A stretch of DNA of 64,000 nt, taken from NCBI RefSeq assembly GCF_030864355.1, contig NC_083400.1, positions 511,001-575,000 of the forward strand, in the 5' to 3' direction. Both the position numbers and the translations under genes were made by a program. Below are positions 32,931 through 44,329 of the stretch, one piece after another; within the stretch, counting starts at the first letter, position 1; every line of letters starts with the position of its first letter. The notes below the pieces were generated by a model, which was not told the DNA's origin, ran no database searches, and was given only the letters and a program-made list of their open reading frames with translations. The stretch is from Cutaneotrichosporon cavernicola (lineage: Eukaryota; Basidiomycota; Tremellomycetes; Trichosporonales; Trichosporonaceae).

Positions 32931-33325
32931 TGTTGTCGGGCGGGGGAGGGGCAAGTGGGAGGAAGGGAAGAGGTGAAAAGGCGAGGACAGTGAGGAGAAG
33001 AAAGGAAGAGCGAGGAGGGCACGAGCGTCGAGTAGATAAAGGAGGTTGGAGATAAGTGTCGGTGGTGAGAGATAGAGAGTCCTCGTGAGGAGAGACGAGG
33101 TGGGTGAATAACAGTGGGGGAAACGATGAAGTGGACGAAGTTGAGAGGGTGTTTGGGTTTGGGTTTGGGTGACGCGATTTGAGTGGAGGTCGTCCACCTA
33201 CATTGCTTTTGTTGACAACCAAACCACCTTGTCTCATCCTCCCACCTCTCTCCCTTCCCATATCTCTTCAATCCTGACCTCTAACCCACCAGCCCCTCCT
33301 CCTTCCACAAACCCACGCCCGAGGC
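32931..33325. promoter_or_regulatory. Divergent promoter region of MED22 and the RAD51 paralogue
   Basis: 395 bp shared by two genes. It holds three and a half copies of TTTGGG at about 33149-33170 and C/T-rich leaders toward both ATGs. No TATA-like element stands out. Confidence 0.4.
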
Positions 33326-34745
33326 ATGCTACTCAAACGTCTGGCACCATCCCTTCCACCAGAAGCAGCTTCCCTCGTCCCCCTGCTTGGTAGGTCAACT
33401 CTCCTTCCTCGGCTTTCCAAACACTGCCAGCAGCTGACTCCAGAACCCCAAGTCCGCACGACCGAATCGGTCATCCTAACACCGCGGCCCACGCTTCACG
33501 CGCTCGTGGTCGCGGCCCTCCCTGAAGCAGGTACAGGCCCCTTCGCCTCAGAGCGACGCGACGCAGCGGTCGACGCCTCTCTAGACTTGCTCTTACAACG
33601 CTGTCTCGACCGCGTACCCGTGTATTCAGGTGATATTGGACCTCTAAAGCCATGGCACGGCTTCGGCGTACTCGCCGACATGATGCCATCCGAGGGAGGG
33701 GTCATTGAGATCGCGGGAGGGAAGGGTGTGGGCAAGAGCGTGAGCTGAAGTGACCATGGCTAGAAACTTAAACCAGCTTCTCGCACTGCATGCCGCCCTC
33801 GGTACACTCATTGCTGAGCCAGATGCGACGGCCCACTGGGTCGACACGGAGGGCGCGTTCAACGCCGCCCGGGCTAGGGCCGTCGTGAACGCCCTCGGCG
33901 CCGATGTGAGTCTCAGCTGGCCTTTGCGGAAGTAATTGACAGCAGGAATCCGTCCTCGACCGCTTGACTGTCGCTAGAGTGTTCAAGCTCGAACCCGATC
34001 TCCTTGACGAACTTGCACGTGCACGAGATGACCCCGCAACACGCGTTCTCATCATCGACAACATTGCGAGTTTGTTCCGTGACGCACTCATGGGCACTAC
34101 CGCGCAGGGTGGGCAGCTGTCGGATCCTGAAGGCAGCTGACTTTAGGACACGCGGCCATGGTCGTGACGATGGAGGAGATCGCAGAGCTGACCTACTTTG
34201 CGGGCCTAACGACTCTTGTGGGTGCTCATCGATACTCGAGACTCACAACATCCGCAGATCATCAACTCGGTCGCGTCCAGTATCCCTTCCAACCCGCTCT
34301 CTGTGTTTTCCACGACGACGGTCAAGCCTTCCCTCGGCGTCACGCTGACCTTCACTGTCGACGTCGAACTTCTCCTTCAGGACACGGGACGGGTCTTTGG
34401 ACTTGCCGACGAGGGCGAACGCGAGCGCGTCGGTTCCGCACCCGGACTGCGTCTAGTCGTGGAGGTGTTGAAGAGCCGGACTTCGGTGAGTTGCGTAGTT
34501 CACCTATGTCTAACTCATACAGCCGTCTGGGTTATGGGGTGTAGTTGAGACTGTGAGCTAAAATGGCCCGAATGACCAGCTGACAACAGGATGGCATCTC
34601 ACTGTTCGACGTAGCGCCTCCTCCAGAAGAAGACGAGCTGACACGATACCGGTCAGCGGGTGGTGACACTGGACGACCAGCAATGGGCCGTTTGGGGGAG
34701 ACGCTCGAACCCGCCATTGCCCCATTGAAGTCATGGCACTGCTGA
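33326..34745 (+). CDS. RecA/RAD51-family recombinase paralogue
   Basis: Predicted homologous-recombination ATPase helper in the nucleus. Exons 33326-33389, 33444-33739, 33777-33905, 33946-34108, 34147-34217, 34258-34485 and 34590-34745 give 368 residues. Walker A is GGKGVGKS at residues 113-120, with an intron directly after it. Walker B is RVLIIDNIASLF. The HWVDTEGAFNAARARAVVNA strand and the later ELTYFAGLTTLIINSVASSI match the RecA core. There is no helix-hairpin-helix N-domain of true Rad51. Candidates are the Rad55, Rad57, RAD51D or XRCC2 groups; I cannot choose. The first intron (54 nt) is a multiple of three without a stop, so it could also be retained. Confidence 0.82.
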
Positions 34746-35918
34746 GGTTCAGGGCTCCATTGGGCCCCGGATAGAGCTCTGCACGGCCCTGAGATTGAGA
34801 TGGCGATCACGACGCACAAGGAGAGTAGATGGAAGATTGAAACTCGAGTTGAGATTAGAGCTAGATGATAATTAAGAAATGTAGACATTCATGCACAAAG
34901 TAGAATTCTTGTAGTAGAACTAATGTAAAGCATAGGATGAATGGCAGTTTGTAAAAACGGTATTGGTGACATGGGAGATAACAAGCCGGTTACATTCCGC
35001 TCTCTACCTGGGGTTGCCCACGCATTTGCCACCGACGTATGGCAACCACCTGACCATAGAACGCATCTAGCCATCGAGCCATCTACTCATCGACTACACG
35101 CTTACGTCTCGCTTCCACCATCATCATCATCTTTCTCGCCATTCTCACCAACACAAGATCCATCTGTAACGCTTCTTCGCTCTCGAAAGCCTCAGCCCCT
35201 CTTGACCCAGCGGTCACAGGTACGTCGTCCTCCGCCACCGTGTGTCATTTTGTCATGCTGATCCCTCGACCTGCCACCCGCTACGTCCACGTCTTCCTCC
35301 ACGTCCACGCCCACGTCCATGCTCCGATTCCCTCTTCACGCACCATTCCCTATACATCAACATCTACTTGCCTCCACCTTGCTGGTACCCTCACTTCCAC
35401 GCCAGGTCTCACGCATCTGCAGATCCAGACCAGACCGGACATTGACGCGGTTGCCCCAGCCCCTCCGTCTCAAGTTCCTCAAGTCAAGTGCCGACCCTGC
35501 CGAGCCTAGACACTCAGCCACACAGTTCTACAGTACGTTGACTGTCTCTCATTCACTCCCCCCTCTTATACTCTCTCCTTTTCCTTGCGTACACGTCGCG
35601 CACTCGGACATCAGCACGCAACCCCCACCCTTCGCCACCACTCACCTTATCCGCATTCCTCCTGCTTAGCGAGCACGTACGCCCGCTCGTCTCCCTCCCC
35701 CTCCTCTCCCATCGGTCCTCCTCATCACGCCTCCTACCTCCAGTCTTTATCACTCCTCACCCATTCTAATCCTCTCCCTCCCCCTCTCACCCTCCCCCTC
35801 CCTCCACCCACTTCCCCACTGTCAGCCTAAACCCCCTGCACATTGGGGCGTGCTTCTCGGCCCTAGATCTACGTCACTCCCCCTATTCGAAGCCCTCACC
35901 ATCACACCCCCGCCGCTC
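34746..35918. other. Long intergenic region and leader
   Basis: 1.2 kb with no gene recognised. The first 250 bases are A/T-richer than their surroundings and probably hold the 3' end of the RAD51-like transcript. Around 35283-35322 CACGTCC recurs several times. From about 35530 to 35835 the plus strand is almost pure C/T with scattered A, the leader of the 35919 gene. Spliced leader exons are possible. Confidence 0.5.
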
Positions 35919-37740
35919 ATGTCGGAGTACTGTCGCGACTGGGTCGCTGATCAACCTAGCATTACCATGACGCGCCTCCCGACTGTCCAGGTGGACGAGC
36001 CGCCCTCGCCTGCTCTGTCTGCTGCGCCCGCCGAGGAGGAGGACCACGACGACGACCTCTCCATCAACTCGTCTGATCTGGACGACGAGGGGTGGCTCAA
36101 TGTCGACAACACTGATGCCGCCAGCGCCGCCACCTCCAGCGCCTCGGTCCTCGGATCGAGCGTCATCTCGGACCTGGCTAACTCGACCCGCGAGCCAAGC
36201 GAGGCGAGCGACAGCGAGGTCGAGGTCGAGGATGACGCCGTGGTCGAGTTCAATCCAAAGATTGAGCAAAGCCTCAATGAGTCGTTGTATGCAGATACCG
36301 AGACTCCAGCGGCCTTGAACATGTACGAGTTCAAGAATTCGTGGATCTTCCCTGACCCGACGAGCTCGAATGCCAGTTTGGCCACCACCGGCACCGTCAC
36401 GGACAACACGCCGATGCACAGCTTGCCGAACATCCGCGCTGTCCCCCATCGCTCCGTTGAGTCCTTGATCGAAGAGGACGGCTCCGAGGGTCCAGCTCCT
36501 GTGGCCAATGCACCTGTCGCCCTCACCATGCCGGCGCCGGACTCGAAGAAGAAGACTGCACCTGGGAATCCTTTTCTTGCTTACTCTCCCGGTGCTGGGG
36601 GAAACCGATGGTAAGCTGATGTCGTTTGTGTTGCTGCTGACAGCAGGGCTATCCTTCCGATCTTGATCGGACTGTTGCTCATGTTGATGCAGCTCGGCCC
36701 ATCGCCACTCCAACTTGCGCCAATCATGTCTCACAAGTGGGGATCTTACTCCGGTCCGGCAACCCCTCCCGGCCCTCCCCCTGCTCAGAGCAACTGGGAG
36801 CTGGGTACTGCAGACCTCCAGGTCGTTAAGGATACGCTCGCTGCTCTCACTACCTCGAATGAACTAGTTCCCAAGGGCGTCCCCACTGAGGCGTCCACGA
36901 CGCCCTCCGAGTACCTGTATGTGTGGAACAAGCTTCGCAAAGGCGGCAAGACGTCGACCGATCTCATTGAGACAACTACTACCAACTCGCTCGTCGCTGT
37001 GCCGCAGATCCGACGCAGGGCGTGCCAGTGCCCACCCAAGCAGTGCAAATGCCCTCCGGCTGCGTCGATCCTCGACCACCTCCACGACGGCATCGTCGCA
37101 CTCGACACGTATGCTCGTTGGATGTCTGACATAGTCGCTGGCCTCGTGTACCACGCTGGACAGTGGGTCCGCAACGAAGTGGAACTCGAGCTCAACTACC
37201 ATGGCCAGCTTCTCAACGATTTTGTCAAGTCGCCCACTGTTCGCGTCATCGTCGAGAGCGCGATGGACTCGCCGAAGACAGTGGCACGGTTATACCAGAA
37301 TGCCCGCGACCGTGTGTGTGCGAACGGGCGCTGCGAGAGGGCCACCGACGCAGCGCATCAGGCCCAGGCACGCGGTTGGCGTAGTATTCTCCAAGCACGC
37401 CGCGGCCTCGACGTTGCGTTAACGCACGGGCAGCGTGCCGTTGACACTGCCATGACGGCGAGCAACGAGTTACTCAATGGGGCCGTGGCCGGAGCTCGTA
37501 CCGCAGGCGAGCGCTACGCTGAGAAGAAGGCCGAGAAGAAGGTGAGGGTGGGAAGGGGAGGGCGAGGGAGAGGGGGAGGGTGCAAGGAGAAGAGGCTGCG
37601 TCGGCGCTGGAGCTATAAGGGGAAGGGGAAGAAGGCCTACCAGAACCAGCGCCTGCAGTGCGGCTTCCGTGGCTTGCGCGGCCATGGTCGTGGATGCGAC
37701 GTGCGTGGGCGCACGAGGGTACACTGACCGCCAGTCGTAG
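35919..37740 (+). CDS. Acidic protein with one hydrophobic segment, unknown
   Basis: Exons 35919-36610 and 36647-37541 are secure in frame (231 codons, then 298). The third exon is uncertain: CTGACCGCCAG at 37724-37734 would leave a two-codon end (S-stop), while an acceptor near 37642 would add a Gly/Arg-rich tail. The N-terminal ~230 residues are acidic (AEEEDHDDDLSINSSDLDDE). The splice then builds a hydrophobic segment, WAILPILIGLLLMLMQL. The C-terminal part has a Cys cluster (RRRACQCPPKQCKCPPAASI) and long amphipathic helices, suggesting a membrane-anchored protein with a helical domain. No family was recognised. Confidence 0.65.
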
Positions 37741-38456
37741 CAATCGTAGCGATCGTAGCGGCCGTAGGCGACGCCGAGTAGATCGTACAGTACACTACCC
37801 TGGTCGTCGCTTGTACGATGTGTACCATTTTATGTATTTTGTGAGCAGCGAGGCTGGGCCGAGTCGGGCGAGCGATGGGGCTTTGAAGATGGGAGGGCTG
37901 AGGGGATGCTGAGGGGAGGCTGAGGGTCAACTGAAACGGCATGTGGTCAAGCCCGAGCAATGGTTTGTTGGAATGTGGCAGGCGCTGATGCAATGTAATG
38001 GTTATCCTAATCTGCCGTGCTCGTCATTTGCCATTCCTTTCCCTGTGGCGCCGTGGCGCTGTGGCGCTGTGGCTCAATTGACTCGTGTAGCACTCATCCC
38101 TTATGGCGCCGCTCAAGCCCGCAAACCTCATTCTTGGGTTCCCCCGACCTTTGCATCTTGGACTGTGAGAGTGAGACGCGCTTTGACGCGTCACCCCTGC
38201 CAAGCATCAATCCCAAGTCAACCAAAGTCGCTTCAATTGTTCACGCGCGTCGCTTCATCCCACCACTCACCTTCTTCTGCTAACCCCTCACCCTTGACGC
38301 ACAAACCTCTTCCATCCTTGATCAATATCTCTCCATCTTCTTCTCTCACTCTCTTTTCTCATCTTCCCAATTCATCCAAGTCTCAAGTTCTCTCAACCTC
38401 GCCTGTCCAAGCTTCCAAAGTCTCAAAGTTTTACGTTCTCGTCTCCCACACTCACT
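37741..38456. other. Intergenic region before the surface-protein gene
   Basis: No gene seen. Short repeats: CGTAGC-type units at about 37735-37765 and GTGGCGC-type units at 38044-38070. The last 200 bases are a C/T/A leader. Confidence 0.5.
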
Positions 38457-39478
38457 ATGCGCCTCTTCGCTGCCCTCCTCGTTGCCACTGGTACGTGCTA
38501 TCACTCACTCCCCACCCTTCCCCCTCAGCCCTTGGCCTCCTCTCTTGTCATGCCTGGAGGTTCGGATCCTTTGCGGCGTAGATCAGTCAGATGGCATGTC
38601 CTCGGCGCTCTCTCGGGTCCACCATCTTCCCTCCTCCACCCCTTCCCTTCGCTCGCTCGGCTCCGCTCACCCCAGCCGCCCTTGCGGCCCCCGAGCGCCC
38701 GGCCGTCTTCAAGCGCCAGCTCCACACCGAGGCCCTGCCCCTGCACCTTATCCCGGCATCGTGCGACGCTCCGTGCAAGTACTACAAGGAGCTGTTCACT
38801 ACGTGCTCCGGTAACCCTGGCGCCCCTATTTGCGCCGGCGCGTGTAATGTGAGTCAGAGAGATGCGTGATGAGGGACTAGGCACCTTTGTGCTAGACCAT
38901 CGTTCCAGCTGGACACTTGAGATTGGCAGCTGGGAATTGCCTGCAACTCACTGATCACGGCTTCTCACCGCCTGTGGCTCCTCGCTCGCTACCGCTCGCT
39001 TGTCGTGCTAACCCCAGGGTACCCTCCTAACCGACCTCCAAGTCTGCATCAACTGCGCCCTCGTCGATGGCCCCGCCGCCGGCGTGATCCAGTTCGAGAT
39101 CGACCTCCTCAACAAGGCCCAGCAGCAGCTCGCCCAGGAGTGCGTTGAGGAGCAGTTCCCCGCCTCGTTCTCGGGCTCCTTCCCCGCCCCCACAACCGTC
39201 GCCTACCCCTCTGGCGTCATCAACGCGACCTTTGCTCCCTCGGGCCCGTCTGCCTCGGCCCCTTCTCCTGTGCCTGTGAGTCCACTCCTAGTTCTCTCTT
39301 GGGGAGGACCAACTAATCCCAGACCGGCTCTGCGAACGCCTCCGTCTCAAGCTCGGCCGCTAGCGCCAACGCCTCCACACCAGCCACGGGCGCCCCCACC
39401 GCCGGCTCTGGGGCTGGCCTCACCGCCTCCATCAGCGGCGCGCTCCTCCTCGCTGCCGCTGCTGCTGCCGCCCTCTAA
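38457..39478 (+). CDS. Secreted GPI-anchored-type Cys protein, unknown
   Basis: Exons 38457-38490, 38676-38848, 39018-39275 and 39323-39478 give 206 residues. The signal peptide MRLFAALLVATAALAAPE is followed by a KR site (VFKRQL) of the Kex2 kind. The mature part has six or seven Cys in a compact region (SCDAPCKYYKELFTTCSGNP, ICAGACN, VCINCALVDG, ECVEEQF). Then come a Ser/Thr/Pro/Ala-rich stalk with NAT and NAS glycosylation sites and a C-terminal hydrophobic tail (SGALLLAAAAAAAL) that fits GPI attachment. It is likely a cell-wall or surface protein. No family name can be given. Confidence 0.82.
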
Positions 39479-39676
39479 ACCTACTTGCTACTAGTCTCTT
39501 GGTGTGCACACACTGTCTAATCTTTCTCTAGGACGCGTGTCCCGGCGCGCATGCATGTTTGTTCGGGTCTCCCTAGTGGGGATGAGTTGTGCAACATGGA
39601 ATCGGGATCCCACAACTCTTGTGCCACAACAACCTACATTCAACTAGGGTACAACTCGTCTCTTCTCCCAACTCGC

Positions 39677-40278
39677 CTACTTGAACTCAACCTCCCACTG
39701 GACCTCCAGATCCTTAATACGACTCTCTTTAGGCACCTGGACCTTGAAGCATCCACTCCCACTGATTCCGGCAAGCTCATCGGTACCCGTCCCCTCGACG
39801 ATAGTGTTGGTAGCCTCACTCCACCCATGTCGAACCTGCCCAGTGACGCGAGTGGCAAAGGTGCCCTTCTTGCCCTGCACAGTGCCGGCGAACGTGGCGA
39901 TTCCCGCTGGGGTCAGCGGTGATGTGTGGTTGGAGGTGGGAGGTGGGAGGGGTGGGAGGTGGGAGGTGGGAGGTGGGAGGAGGGAGGGGTGGGAGTGGCT
40001 TGGAGGAAAGAGCTCACCAAAAGTCCAATCCCCATGCCCGCCCGCGCATCCCTCCTCTCCCTCCGTCTTGTGGGGGTTGTACGCGGCCCTGTGGTCAGCT
40101 TGGACAGTTCTCCAGCTTCTCCAACTCACATGGCGTAACTCGCAACGCTGACACCCTCAAAGTCGCCCTTGTACTCGGTCTCCATTGTCATAGTCACAAT
40201 CTGGGGAGTCTTGTAGTTGGGCGCCTGGATTGGGCTGGACGCGTACCACGTATCGTTGGAGATTGCCGTGAGTTTCAT
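39677..40278 (-). CDS. DUF3224-like small protein
   Basis: Exons 40130-40278, 40018-40088 and 39677-39906 give 149 residues. Features: a start with alternating strands (PQIVTMTMETEYKGDFEGVS), a middle MAAYNPHKTEGEEG, GDWTFAGIATFAGTVQGKKG, and the end GTGTDELAGISGSGCFKV. This matches the small beta-barrel DUF3224 family: an E-Y-x-G-D-x-x-G strand, an F-x-G-x-V-x-G-K-x-G strand and a G-T-x-x-L-A-G-I-x-G-x-G closing loop. Its biochemical role is unknown. The second intron is packed with a GGTGGGAGG-type repeat on the plus strand. Confidence 0.7.
39923..39996. repeat. G-rich minisatellite in the DUF3224 gene intron
   Basis: About eight imperfect copies of GGTGGGAGG lie head to tail on the plus strand, inside the intron 39907-40017 of the minus-strand gene. 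The G tracts could fold as a quadruplex in the DNA; the pre-mRNA carries the C-rich strand. Confidence 0.85.
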
Positions 40279-40823
40279 TGGAGTGGGTGAGGAGAGGGGA
40301 GTTAGGGGGTGAGAGTGGGTGAGGAGAGAGGAGTTAGAGTGCGGAGGAAGCAGTAAAGGAGCATCCAGAGCGCGTTGATATACCCGCCAAACCAAAGCCA
40401 CACGTCCAGTCACCCCCTGTCATTGTGTGTACATGAAAGTTGACGGGGACGCGAGGAACGAAAAAGTCACGAGGAACCGAGCGGAAGCGTTTGGCGCTTA
40501 ACGTTTGGCGTTTGGTTGGTAGATCTTATCTCACCACCCACAATGTGTAAATGTCATTGCAGCAAGCGATCGTGGAGCGGGGCGTGCCTACTACTGTACT
40601 GGGCTGGCACGCTCATGACCTTAATAGCCGCTTCTCCCATCCGCAGCCATGACACGCTCATGCATACTGAACAGGGCTACATTGACTAGATATTGCGGGC
40701 CAAATGGTATTCTACAGTGTTGTTGTGGTCTTCTTCATCTCGTATCCATCCCCCCTCGCTCCCCTCGCTTCACTCAAGAGCTGTCCCCCCTCCCCCTCTC
40801 TCCCAGCTCACGCTCACGCTCGC
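40279..40823. other. Intergenic between TAF1 stop and the DUF3224-like gene
   Basis: Holds the promoter of the DUF3224-like gene and the TAF1 3' end. No gene or notable repeat was seen, apart from short AACGTTTGGCG-like duplications around 40490-40515. Confidence 0.5.
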
Positions 40824-43800
40824 CTAACGCCCACCCAGCGCCAGCTTGATCTTCATCGGCGCAGGGCTCGGCTCATCCGGCGTCCCAGGGTTATGATACG
40901 CGTCCATCTGCGCGCCATACCCATAGGGCGTCGGCCCGGCAACAGGTGTAGTGCCAGCCGAGTCGGCCTGTTTGGCATTGAACTTGGGACAGTTCCGGTT
41001 CGCCTTTGTGTGGCCGTATGCGCCACACGCGCCACAGCGGCGCTTGCCCTCGCCCTCGGCAACTTCGGGCAGCTCGCCCTTGCCCTGGTACTTCTTGCGC
41101 TGCTGCCGGCGCACCTGGTTCTTCTTGAGGCGCTGCACCTCAGCCCGGATGGCCTGGATTTTGAGCTCGTCCTCCTCAATGTTGCCTGTTGGCGCGAGGT
41201 GCTCCAACTCGTCCGTGTACTGTGCGAGCTTGCGTTCCTCGACCCTCCGAAGGTAGGATTGGATTACAGCCTGGTCACGCACAATCTCGACCGTCTGCTT
41301 GCCGCGCACGACGCGCTTGATACGCAGCACCTTGTGCGCACCCCGATCATTGCCTGTGAACTGACTCTCGCCGTCAAACGAGAAAGCTGATGGAGAGCGC
41401 GGGTCGTCCATCGGCGAGTCAAAGACACTGCCACTACGAGAGAAGGCGCGCTCGATCTTGGCGAAGCGCGGCCCCATGGCCATCGCCTGGGTCGGCTCAA
41501 CCACCTCAGCTGTCAAATCGAGGTCCAAGCCGGGTGGTGTGGGGTTCGACAACGCCTTCCACTGTAGGTCCCACACTTTGCGCTTCTCCTCCTCGTAGAT
41601 GCGGTTCTGCTCGGCATTGGAGATCTTGACAGGCCCGCCGCCGGCCTTGGCCTCGGCTTCAAGGCGGCGACCCTCCTCCGTCTCGCCCTTGCGCAAGAAG
41701 TAGTTCTTCATGTTCGTCTTGAGGAACGAGAAGCCCTCGCCGCGACCTGTCGGGTCGCCATCGCCGTGCACCTGCAGCCACGCTTTCTGTGCTTCGGCCC
41801 TCTTGTAGTTGAGCGTCGTGCTCCACACCGCGAGGCGCTGCTCGACGTCAAGTCCTGCCTCGGTGCCGTCGCCAAACTCGTCGTCCGCGTTGCCGTCCGC
41901 CGTCTTGGTGTAGCCGGCGTCGCGCAAGTGCTGCGCGCCGACCTGCATCGCCTCGTAAAGGGACGCCATCTCTGGCGTGACGAGCGCCTCGACGTCCTTG
42001 CGCTCGGTGGGAAAGTCGTAGCTCTGGTTTAGCCGCCAGAAGCCCGAGTGGAAGCCAGCCTCTTTGTCGTACTCCAGGAACTCGTTACCCTTGATCTTGA
42101 GGCGCTGGCGCATCTGCAACTCCGTCTGATCAGGGAAGTACTTCTGTAGCCGCGCTAGCTTGACTCTCTGATGCTCGATCTCCAAGTTCTTCTTGATCAG
42201 GATCCACGCGACGATCATCAACCGCAGCTTGGCCGTGTTCGTGTTCTTGCGCGCGTGGGGGCCAGGCACCTCGGACTCGTGTGGCACCGCCTGGCCGACG
42301 ACGAAGAGGTCCTTGATCTCGCGGAGATGGTACGAGGTGTGGTTGTTGATCGTTTGTCTGGCGTCAACTGAGTCCCTGTTTCGCTGAGCTCACCGGATGA
42401 CCAGGAAGTCGGTGGTCTCAGGCGTGTGCCTCCAGATCGGGGCGCGGATGAGATTGTTGTGGATGATCTGCGTGACCTTGCCAGAGTCGACGTAGCTGAG
42501 GAGGAAGGGCTCGGTGTCGCCGACGTTGAGGATGCTCGGCTGCCCGAGGTCGAGCTTGGGCACCGTGTCGTCCTTGTCGTCCTTCTTGCGGTAGTAATTG
42601 ACAATCGTCGTACCCATGCCGTAACCACTCATGATAGGCGGGTACTCCTCGGAGAACTCGAGAAGCACGAATGGACCCTTCTCCGTCAAGCTCAGGTCCT
42701 TGGTCGTCTTGAAGCGCTCGCTCGGGTCGGCCATCACGCGGCTCTTGCGCTGCGTGTTCGGGTTCGGCTTGAGCTTGGAGAACGAGTTCCACACGCCCGA
42801 CGGGAACTGAAGCGGTGTGCGGTGCCACATGCGCGCCTCGTTCTTATCCAGTGTTGTTTTGTAGTACGGCATCTGCAGGATCTTAGCTGGGGTGCTGTGG
42901 AACACCTCGATTGCACCGAATGTCTGGCGAATGCGGAAGCGAGATGCACGGTTGTGCTCGTACAGGTGATCGTTGGAGAGATTGAACGGGTCGAGTTTGC
43001 CCTGCGTCATGGTGACAGGCGTATCCTTCTCCTTGATCGCGACTGCTTCTTCCTCGTCGCTGTGTACATCGATGAGATCGGGCGACGCGCGACGCGCATC
43101 CCAGATCACATCGTTGATCCAGTCGCTCTTGACCAGGTGCTCGTTGCGGAGCTGCAGCGGGTCGTGTGCTGTCACAGTCTCGTCGCTGGAGTCAGCTTAC
43201 GCAGTCGGTCAATAAAGCTCACAGGCCACACATGACGATATCGTTCTCCCAGTCGGCAAGGTCGAGTGGCTTGTCCTCTAGCATCTCGACAGTGTCGTCG
43301 AACCGCACTCCGCGCGGAGGGCGCGTCATCTCTTTCCGCCGCCGCTCACGCGCCTCCTTGGTCCACTGCTTGTCAAACATTCTCCCTATAGCCGTGAGGT
43401 AGTTTGCCTCGGCCGGGTTGTGTACTGGAAGTGGAGGAAGGTTGGGTAGGAGGAAGCTCATAGTAGGTGGCCGCTCCTTGCTAGGCTCGACATTGACCAT
43501 GACTAGAGTCAGCCAACTCTAACCAAACACTCACAGCTCTCCCGAGGAAGCCCATCCAGAAGCCGTCGTTTCTTCTTTAGTAAGCCCGCCGCGACGGCCT
43601 CGCGCGCAGCCGGTGTCTCATAGAACACCTCGGACATCTTGAGCACCGTCCCCTGTCGAAAGTCTGGCCACACAGAGCCCACGACATTCTTCTCAGCCGC
43701 GGCCCGCTCCGCCTGACGCTTTCGCCGCTTCTCCTTCTCCTTGTCCTTCTGGGGGGCTAGTTCGGCCGCCGCACGCCGCGCCCACCGCTCCTCATTCGCC

Positions 43801-44048
43801 TTGATGGCGGCCTGCTCGCGAGCGCGCGCCTCCTTGTCCTCGTCATTCTCGGCGGGAAGCTCGTCGTCGCTCACGTCGTCCATGTACTTCTCGTCGCCTT
43901 CCTGGATGGCTGCCTCGAGCGCACGCGAGCTCTTGCCCTCGGTGCGTTCAAGGAAGGCATTGAGAGCGGCCTCGTCGACACCGACTTCGGCGAGCACGGA
44001 TCCAAGGCCGAAGGCCGATCCGAGCGTGTCGTCTTCGTCGACGTCCAT
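40824..44048 (-). CDS. TAF1: TFIID subunit 1 (TAF1)
   Basis: Largest scaffold subunit of TFIID, binding TBP and promoters. Exons 43535-44048, 43223-43502, 42394-43185 and 40824-42357 give 1039 residues, close to yeast Taf1. The start MDVDEDDTLGSAFGLGSVLA is the acidic TBP-binding region. The central DUF3591 core runs from about residue 260 (DETVTAHDPLQLRNEHLVKS, WNSFSKLKPNP, KGPFVLLEFSEEYPPIMSGY, VGDTEPFLLSYVDSGKV) to about 640. Conserved helices follow (HLREIKDLFVVGQAVPHESE). A zinc knuckle RCGACGAYGHTKANRNCP lies near residues 970-985. There is no bromodomain, as in other fungi. It diverges from the flavin oxidoreductase. Confidence 0.96.
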
Positions 44049-44329
44049 GGTGGGCGACAAGGTGGCGAAGTGAGTGATTGGCTGGACAATGCACTCCTTT
44101 ACAGAAGACAACATACCTAAAGTGGGAGGAGGGGATATATGCCACGTGGACAGGGGACGACGGCGTGCCTTGATCGTCGGGCACGGGCTTGGTTTTGGCC
44201 ACCCGAAGTGGTTAAAGGTTCCCAAAGGGAAATGGATTGTATCACTTTGGTGTGTTGTGCGAGCTACAAACGATCACCCCCCTTTTGCTTTCAACTTTGG
44301 ACTTTGGACATCTACATCTCTTCTTGCCA

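Noticed and set aside
33149..33172. TTTGGG repeat as an interstitial telomere
   Set aside because: Too short, and fungal telomere repeats are usually TTAGGG-like; better seen as a simple repeat.
34746..35540. Short frames on both strands in the gap after the RAD51 paralogue
   Set aside because: No frame has protein-like composition, good splice borders or recognisable motifs.
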